This document shows, piece after piece, positions 6,656 to 10,524 of a DNA stretch of 10,524 bases. Positions within the stretch are counted from its first letter, which is position 1. Every line of letters begins with the position of its first letter. Position numbers and translations under genes: made by a program. This DNA is from a bacterium. Lineage in GTDB: Bacteria > Margulisbacteria > Marinamargulisbacteria > SXXA01. Under the pieces are notes generated by a model. That model saw only the letters and a program-made list of their open reading frames with translations, did not search any database and was not told the DNA's origin. The stretch spans positions 1 through 10,524 of the forward strand of contig CANNCG010000035.1 of the NCBI GenBank assembly GCA_947502965.1, given 5' to 3'.

Positions 6656-6691
6656 GAATTGAAATCACATTTTGCGACAGCGCCAATATGC

Positions 6692-6723
6692 AAAAACGGA
6701 GCGTGATCCACGCTCCGTTTTTT
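6692..6723. terminator. Bidirectional intrinsic terminator with no obvious gene
   Basis: ACGGAGCGTG (6696-6705) pairs perfectly with CACGCTCCGT (6709-6718) around the loop ATC. It is flanked by AAAA and TTTT, so it works as a U-tailed terminator on both strands. It lies between two divergent genes (start codons at 6640 on minus and 6917 on plus), so neither reads into it. It may end a small transcript on the minus strand from about 6840. Confidence 0.85.
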
Positions 6724-6858
6724 GTTGCCGTATTCGGATGTTGGCGTGTGCCCAGCATCGCGTAGGTATCGTGCTCTTGCAAAAGAATCCCCCCCGAGAG
6801 TTTGCGATGAGAATGCATTTCCCAGTATCTGGTTGTTATAAACAATAGAAATTGCTTA

Positions 6859-6888
6859 TTGGCACATGTTTGTCGCAAAAAGTATGAT
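6859..6888 (+). promoter_or_regulatory. Candidate promoter of the DeaD-like gene and folD
   Basis: TTGGCA (6859-6864), an 18-base spacer and TATGAT (6883-6888) fit a sigma-70 promoter. The start would be near 6895, giving a leader of about 22 nt containing the AGGAG at 6905-6909. Confidence 0.45.
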
Positions 6889-6916
6889 GCCCTGTATCTA
6901 TGATAGGAGTTACACC

Positions 6917-8446
6917 GTGACACAATTTGAGACAATGGGGATTAATCCCTCAATTTTGCAGGCGATACAAGAAATTGGGCAATCTGCTCCAAATATACTT
7001 CAAGAAAAGGCAATTCCTGAAATTTTGGCTGGGAAAGATTTGCTTGGGCAATCAGCCACAGGAACCTCACTGACATTTGGGGTCCCTATGCTGCAAAAGG
7101 CGGCGACCCATGTTCGGGGTATTCATGGCTTTATTTTGACGCCAACACCCGAAATCTGCCTCCAAGTGACGGAGACGTTACGTGCTTTGGCCAAACATAG
7201 CCCCGAAATTCGTGTGGTTGCCGTCTATGGCGGTCAGCCTATTGAGCGTCAGATCGCAGAGTTACGAGAGGTTCCGCATATTGTGGTGGGGACGCCTGTA
7301 CGGTTGCTGGAGCATCTGGATCGCGGGACGATTCGTCTTTATCATGTTCGGCTGTCTGTTCTCGACCATACATCGACGATGTTGGATATGGGGTTTCAGG
7401 ATGAGTTAGAAAGTATCTTGGACCAGGTACCTTCTGGCCGTCAGACCCTTATTTTTTCAGAAACCATGCCTACCAAGGTTATGAATTTGGCAGCGGAATA
7501 CCTCCAAAATCCTGTTCACGTGGATGTCGTTCCTACAGAAGATCTGCCGGTACCCGTTGTTGAGAAACCAATAGTCCCGACGGTAGCAACGGCCTCTGAA
7601 CCTCAAGACAAAACAGAAGCTCTGATTAAAACCATTGAAAATACGGTTGAAGAAGGTGGTTTGGATATCTATACCGCGATTGTGGACCGCATTTCTGAAA
7701 CGATGCCTCCCCGTATTGTGGCGGCGGCCTTGCTCAAATTGCATCTTGGCGGCAAGTCCTCTGTCCCAAGTGATACGGGCGTGACCTTGTCTGGGTTTTT
7801 GTTTACCCGGGAAGATTTGGACCAAGCGTCTATCCGTCCAGGAAAAATACGATTGGTGCTCAATGTGGGCCGTCGGGATGGGGTTTGCGTCAAAGAAGTC
7901 TTAACGCTTTTTGCAACCGAAACAGGACTCACGTCTTATTTCTTAGGAGACATTGTTTTGGCAGATATGGCCACCTATGTCGATGTTCCTGAAGACAAGT
8001 TGCAAGTGGTTTTCAAAGGGCTCAATGGGATTGTACATAATGAAACCCCCTTGGAAATTCGTTTGGTTCATAAGGTGCGCGATGCGGCCCAATTGCAACG
8101 GGATATGGCAGAGCAACGGAGCCGTCGTCCTGAAAAACGTTTTGATGGCGGGGATCGTAGGCCCCAAAACAACCGTCGATTCCCGCCTAATAACAACAAC
8201 GGCAATAATGGGGAACGTGCACCAAGAGACAATGCCCCAGCACAGGCGCCCACAGAGGATAGCGCTGCTGCGTCACCGGTGGCTCCTAAATTTTCTAAAA
8301 AGCGTTACGATACCGACCGTGAGCGAAAGCCACGTGACAATAAATATACGCAAGGCCGTTCGGATAACTATCGCAAGTCGTCTTCTGGGTTGCCACCTTA
8401 TTTCCCCGCGTCCTCTGTGACCAAACCCCGGATAACGGGATTATGA
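6917..8446 (+). CDS. Catalytically degenerate DeaD-like protein lacking RecA2
   Basis: This 509-residue protein derives from a DEAD-box RNA helicase of the DeaD/CsdA type but lacks its catalytic parts. GTG 6917 is chosen because AGGAG (6905-6909) lies seven bases upstream; the frame extends to 6866. Residues 1-205 follow RecA domain 1: a Q-motif-like FETMGIN with QEKAIP, then Walker A changed to SATGTSLTFG (45-55: K to L, preceding G to S, two residues lost), YGGQP, VGTPVRLLEHL, DEAD changed to DHTS (150-153) inside LDHTSTMLDMGF, and SAT changed to SET (181-183). RecA domain 2 is wholly missing. An acidic, proline-rich linker follows, then the helix IVAAALLKL and a DbpA-type RNA-binding domain (311-386: IRLVLNVGRRDGV, VDVPED, GLNG). 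The tail (about 400-509) is basic and Asn/Pro-rich. It overlaps folD by ATGA. The RNA-binding scaffold role is inferred. Confidence 0.85.
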   Translation: MTQFETMGINPSILQAIQEIGQSAPNILQEKAIPEILAGKDLLGQSATGTSLTFGVPMLQKAATHVRGIHGFILTPTPEICLQVTETLRALAKHSPEIRVVAVYGGQPIERQIAELREVPHIVVGTPVRLLEHLDRGTIRLYHVRLSVLDHTSTMLDMGFQDELESILDQVPSGRQTLIFSETMPTKVMNLAAEYLQNPVHVDVVPTEDLPVPVVEKPIVPTVATASEPQDKTEALIKTIENTVEEGGLDIYTAIVDRISETMPPRIVAAALLKLHLGGKSSVPSDTGVTLSGFLFTREDLDQASIRPGKIRLVLNVGRRDGVCVKEVLTLFATETGLTSYFLGDIVLADMATYVDVPEDKLQVVFKGLNGIVHNETPLEIRLVHKVRDAAQLQRDMAEQRSRRPEKRFDGGDRRPQNNRRFPPNNNNGNNGERAPRDNAPAQAPTEDSAAASPVAPKFSKKRYDTDRERKPRDNKYTQGRSDNYRKSSSGLPPYFPASSVTKPRITGL

Positions 8447-9333
8447 CGGTTATTTTAGATGGCAAAGCTGTTTCAGATAAAATTCTTTTGGAACTCAAGA
8501 TTGCGGTTGCTGCAGCCCTAGAGACGACGGGGAAAGATCCCGGTTTGGCTGTGATTTTGGTCGGCAACAATGCCGCATCGCGTACCTACGTAGAGGCCAA
8601 GAAAAAAGCATGTCATGAGGTAGGTATCATGTCTTTTGAATACAAACTCTCTGTCACGGATGGCCAAGCGGTACTGGAGAAACTCATTGATCATCTGAAT
8701 GCGGATGCAGAGGTTCACGGGATTCTCTTGCAGCTTCCCTTGCCTGATGGTTTTGATGAACAAGCGGTTCTACAGCGCATTCATCCAGACAAAGATGTGG
8801 ATGGCTTTCATCCCTTTAATATGGGGCGCTTGGCGATTGGGTTGCCCGCTTTGCAGCCATGTACGCCCGCGGGGATTATGAAACTCTTGGAACACTATCA
8901 GATCGCAACAGAAGGCAAGCATGTCGTCATCGTAGGTCGTAGCAATATTGTTGGAAAGCCTATTGGCCTCATGTTGGTGCAAAACAACAAGAATGCCAAT
9001 GCCACTGTCACCATATGCCATTCCAAAACCCCGGATATAGGCGCGATCACACGGCAAGCGGATATCCTTATTGCGGCGGTGGGCAAGCCTGAATTTATTA
9101 CAGCGGATATGGTCAAACCGGGTGCGACGATTATTGATGTGGGTATTAATCGTGTTCCGGCAGAGACCAAAGCGGGTTATAAAATCGTCGGCGATGTTCA
9201 TTTTGAGGATGTCTATCCTTTGGTGGATGCCATTACGCCAGTACCTGGGGGTGTTGGCAAAATGACCATTGCCACACTGATGGCGACGACTTTACAAACC
9301 TTCCGAAAACAGGAAGGGCTTCCGAGCGCGTAG
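8443..9333 (+). CDS. folD: Bifunctional methylenetetrahydrofolate dehydrogenase/cyclohydrolase FolD
   Basis: This 296-residue cytoplasmic enzyme interconverts 5,10-methylene-, 5,10-methenyl- and 10-formyl-tetrahydrofolate using NADP, feeding purine, formyl-Met and thymidylate synthesis. Marks: SRTYVEAKKKAC (46-57) with Y49 and the catalytic K53; GILLQLPLP (93-101) with Q97; DKDVDGFHP (116-124) with D120; the nucleotide-binding GRSNIVGKP (165-173) and ICHSKT (191-196); and the C-terminal signature PGGVGKMTIA (268-277). In that signature K273 stands where PGGVGPMT usually has proline. Length is normal. The ATG overlaps the stop of the preceding gene as ATGA with only a weak ribosome site (CGGGATT), which points to translational coupling with the pseudo-helicase. 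Its last 42 bases overlap the convergent mnmD gene, and no terminator is visible between them. Confidence 0.96.
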   Translation: MTVILDGKAVSDKILLELKIAVAAALETTGKDPGLAVILVGNNAASRTYVEAKKKACHEVGIMSFEYKLSVTDGQAVLEKLIDHLNADAEVHGILLQLPLPDGFDEQAVLQRIHPDKDVDGFHPFNMGRLAIGLPALQPCTPAGIMKLLEHYQIATEGKHVVIVGRSNIVGKPIGLMLVQNNKNANATVTICHSKTPDIGAITRQADILIAAVGKPEFITADMVKPGATIIDVGINRVPAETKAGYKIVGDVHFEDVYPLVDAITPVPGGVGKMTIATLMATTLQTFRKQEGLPSA

Positions 9334-9990
9334 CATTTCCCGTTTGCCTGGTGGGCCTTGGAGTCGTTCTATTTCAAGGCCTGCGGCTGCAAAACCGCGC
9401 CGAACACTGCCCTTGGAGCAGTAGGTGACCAAATGCCCGCCTGGCGCCAGCATGGCGGCCAGATTTTGGAGGATTTCGGGTTCCCAGAGCTCTGGTTGTG
9501 TGCTGGGGGAGAAGGCGTCCATGTAGATCACATCAAAGGTTTGTGAGGGGTGAAAATTCTCTAACAAGACCCGGTGCTTCGAGAGCGTGTGTCCCTCATG
9601 GATGGGGATTTCCAAGTCTGTGCTATGCAGCTGTGTCAGTAATGTTTTCGATATATCAGGATATGCGGCTGTCAGCTGTGAACTATAGTCGGCGATACAG
9701 TGCATCGCAATGGGAAAGGGTTCCAGTGCCGCATAATGGCAACGGACGCCCAATTGTGTTAACCGGGACATGGTCAACATGGCGTTTAACCCTGTCCCAA
9801 AGCCGACTTCCAAGAGGTGTAATAGGGGTTTGGGAGACTTGGCAAGATGCCAGGCGGTACCGGCGTCGTAATACACATGCTGGGCTTCGATCATGGCCCC
9901 GTTCATGGAGTGGTAGGTTTCCAAGGTGATGGGGTTCTGGAGGGTAGGGGAGTTGTCGTTTGTGATGAGGATTTTGTGGCTGGTATGCAT
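9292..9990 (-). CDS. mnmD: tRNA U34 methyltransferase, stand-alone MnmD/MnmC1 type
   Basis: This 232-residue SAM-dependent enzyme matches the methyltransferase half of MnmC (MnmC1/MnmD, DUF752). It would convert 5-aminomethyl-(2-thio)uridine at tRNA position 34 to the methylaminomethyl form, after MnmE/MnmG. Marks: an N-terminal PITLETYHSMNGAMIEAQHV region, SAM motif I LLEVGFGTGLNAM (59-71), the acidic ALEPFP (88-93), the active-site-like YMDAFSPSTQPELW (156-169), LAPGGHLVTYCSKGSVRRGF (181-200) and GPPGKREML (212-220). The FAD oxidase half of bifunctional MnmC is absent. The ATG at 9990 is preferred to GTG 10026, because the latter lies inside a terminator hairpin and would add 12 untypical residues. 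Its tRNA-Glu substrate is encoded about 95 bp upstream on the same strand. It has no Shine-Dalgarno; TATAAC ends four bases before the ATG. Confidence 0.88.
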   Translation of the reverse strand: MHTSHKILITNDNSPTLQNPITLETYHSMNGAMIEAQHVYYDAGTAWHLAKSPKPLLHLLEVGFGTGLNAMLTMSRLTQLGVRCHYAALEPFPIAMHCIADYSSQLTAAYPDISKTLLTQLHSTDLEIPIHEGHTLSKHRVLLENFHPSQTFDVIYMDAFSPSTQPELWEPEILQNLAAMLAPGGHLVTYCSKGSVRRGFAAAGLEIERLQGPPGKREMLRARKPFLFSEGL

Positions 9991-10008
9991 GGTGGTTATA
10001 AAAGCAAC

Positions 10009-10045
10009 AAAAAAGGACAGGATCACGATGCTGATTCTGTCCTTT
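10009..10045 (-). terminator. Intrinsic terminator after tRNA-Glu
   Basis: On the minus strand AAAGGACAG (10045-10037) pairs with CTGTCCTTT (10020-10012), with a second 4-bp stem ATCA/TGAT in the loop, and a T6 run (10014-10009) at the end. It lies about 40 nt downstream of tRNA-Glu and before mnmD, so it would mostly separate the two transcripts. Confidence 0.75.
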
Positions 10046-10083
10046 AAATATAAAACGAAATGAACAGCCAGACGTCTTGCTAT

Positions 10084-10158
10084 TGGTAGCCCTACGGGGA
10101 TTCGAACCCCGGTTGCCTGGATGAAAACCAGGTGTCCTAACCCCTAGACGATAGGGCC
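10084..10158 (-). tRNA. tRNA-Glu (anticodon UUC)
   Basis: On the minus strand a 75-nt cloverleaf begins GGCCCTATCGTCTAGGGG and ends TAGGGCTACCA, with CCA encoded (10086-10084). The anticodon arm CCTGG-TTTTCAT-CCAGG gives anticodon TTC. The T arm is CCGGGGTTCGAATCCCCG. The first acceptor pair is G1-U72. It is followed by an intrinsic terminator and then by the gene for a methyltransferase expected to act on its U34. Confidence 0.96.
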
Positions 10159-10177
10159 AAGCTCAAGACAGATGAAA

Positions 10178-10206
10178 ATTCTACCAATGGCAGAGCTTTT
10201 TGTCTA
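10178..10206 (-). promoter_or_regulatory. Promoter of tRNA-Glu
   Basis: Minus strand: TAGACA (10206-10201), exactly 17 bases, TAGAAT (10183-10178). Each box matches the consensus at five of six positions. The start would be near 10171, about 12 nt before the tRNA. It overlaps the 5' extension of the divergent SMR frame, another reason to start that gene at 10244. Confidence 0.65.
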
Positions 10207-10227
10207 TGCCTTTTTTGGATCTATGGC

Positions 10228-10233
10228 TATAAT
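10228..10233 (+). promoter_or_regulatory. -10 box before the SMR transporter gene
   Basis: A perfect TATAAT ends ten bases before the ATG at 10244. No convincing -35 lies 16-18 bases upstream and there is no Shine-Dalgarno, so the leader would be only a few bases. Confidence 0.35.
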
Positions 10234-10243
10234 TCCCGGCACA

Positions 10244-10524
10244 ATGAAGCTGCCATGGCTATACCTCTTGATTGATGTGCTCTCTGAAGTAGGCTGGACC
10301 TATTATCTGAAAAAATCAGAGGGCTTGACCCAGCTTTTTCCCTCATTGAGATTTCTCATCTTATTGGGGCTCAGTATGGGTCTTTTGTCGACCATACGTG
10401 ATATGCCTATAGGGGTGGCCTATCCGGTATGGACAGGGATAGGTGCTGCGGGTGCTGTCTTTGTAGGGAGCTTGTTTTTGCAGAGCCATTTGGACTTCTG
10501 AAAGGCCTGTTTTTGGTCATGATC
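10244..10524 (+). pseudogene. Small multidrug resistance (SMR) transporter, frameshifted, runs off the window
   Basis: The product fits the SMR family (SugE/Gdx or EmrE type), proton-coupled four-helix inner-membrane exporters of cationic compounds. From the ATG at 10244 it reads MKLPWLYLLIDVLSEVGWTY, with the membrane-embedded glutamate at E15. It continues through LFPSLRFLILLGLSMGLLS (TM2) and PIGVAYPVWTGIGAAGAVFV (TM3, with the family motif AYPVWTGIGA). The frame then stops at 10501 after LFLQSHLDF. The next frame reads FAEPFGLLKGLFLVMI up to the window end, which is the expected TM4. One missing T in the T5 run at 10475-10479 explains the switch (LFFAEP would be restored). The frame is open upstream to ATG 10172, but that part overlaps the tRNA-Glu promoter and does not resemble the family. 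It could be a true pseudogene, a homopolymer sequencing error or slippage. Confidence 0.7.

Noticed and set aside
6866..6916. ATG 6866 start of the DeaD-like gene
   Set aside because: The extension covers the candidate promoter. GTG 6917 has AGGAG at seven bases and begins at the expected Q-motif region.
6651..6935. 94-residue minus-strand frame
   Set aside because: It runs through the bidirectional terminator and the promoters of both flanking genes; its composition is not protein-like.
9991..10026. GTG start of mnmD at 10026
   Set aside because: The GTG sits inside the loop of the tRNA-Glu terminator, and the added residues (ILSFFVAFITT) do not belong to the family. Its AAAGGA Shine-Dalgarno-like sequence is the terminator stem itself.
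10172..10243. 5' extension of the SMR frame (24 extra residues from ATG 10172)
   Set aside because: It overlaps the tRNA-Glu promoter, has no family resemblance, and the usual SMR N-terminus aligns with the ATG at 10244.

Overview
The window is about 10.5 kb of bacterial chromosome with compact housekeeping genes and one stretch of mobile-element debris. The lineage cannot be fixed from sequence alone. The gene set (PepN-type M1 aminopeptidase, stand-alone MnmD-type methyltransferase, FolD, SMR transporter) and the decayed insertion sequences suit a Gram-negative, possibly host-associated bacterium. The DnaG has a complete CHC2 zinc finger, which argues against a typical alphaproteobacterium. 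No close relative could be searched for.

Layout. Positions 1-456 hold nested remnants of an insertion sequence: two copies of a 111-bp terminal segment around the first codons of a transposase. dnaG (522-2243, +) follows. From 2244 to about 3626 there is no intact cellular gene: an imperfect hairpin, the 5' part of a group II intron without its reverse transcriptase, a strong GC-rich hairpin, an IS3-family remnant (intact orfA, broken orfB), and a scrap resembling the start of a YhcG/DUF1016 nuclease gene with an in-frame stop. Then, on the minus strand, come tRNA-Gln(UUG), pepN, and a 64-residue membrane protein gene overlapping the start of pepN. On the plus strand a DeaD-derived protein gene overlaps folD by ATGA. 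folD converges with and overlaps mnmD (minus), followed by tRNA-Glu(UUC) (minus) and a frameshifted SMR transporter gene (+) running off the window.

The most notable object is the 509-residue product at 6917-8446. It keeps the backbone of a DEAD-box RecA1 domain and the C-terminal RNA-binding domain of DeaD/CsdA, but the Walker A lysine, the DEAD box and the SAT motif are all replaced, and the entire second RecA domain is absent. The frame is open, has a good ribosome site and is coupled to folD. It therefore looks like a retained, non-catalytic RNA-binding pseudo-helicase rather than a decaying gene.

Functional links: MnmD acts on U34 of tRNAs such as Glu(UUC) and Gln(UUG), and both tRNA genes lie here, tRNA-Glu directly next to mnmD. 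Several genes (dnaG, the 64-residue gene, mnmD, the SMR gene) have a -10-like box only 4-10 bases before the ATG and no strong Shine-Dalgarno, so leaderless transcripts are possible. pepN and the pseudo-helicase have clear Shine-Dalgarno sequences before GTG starts.
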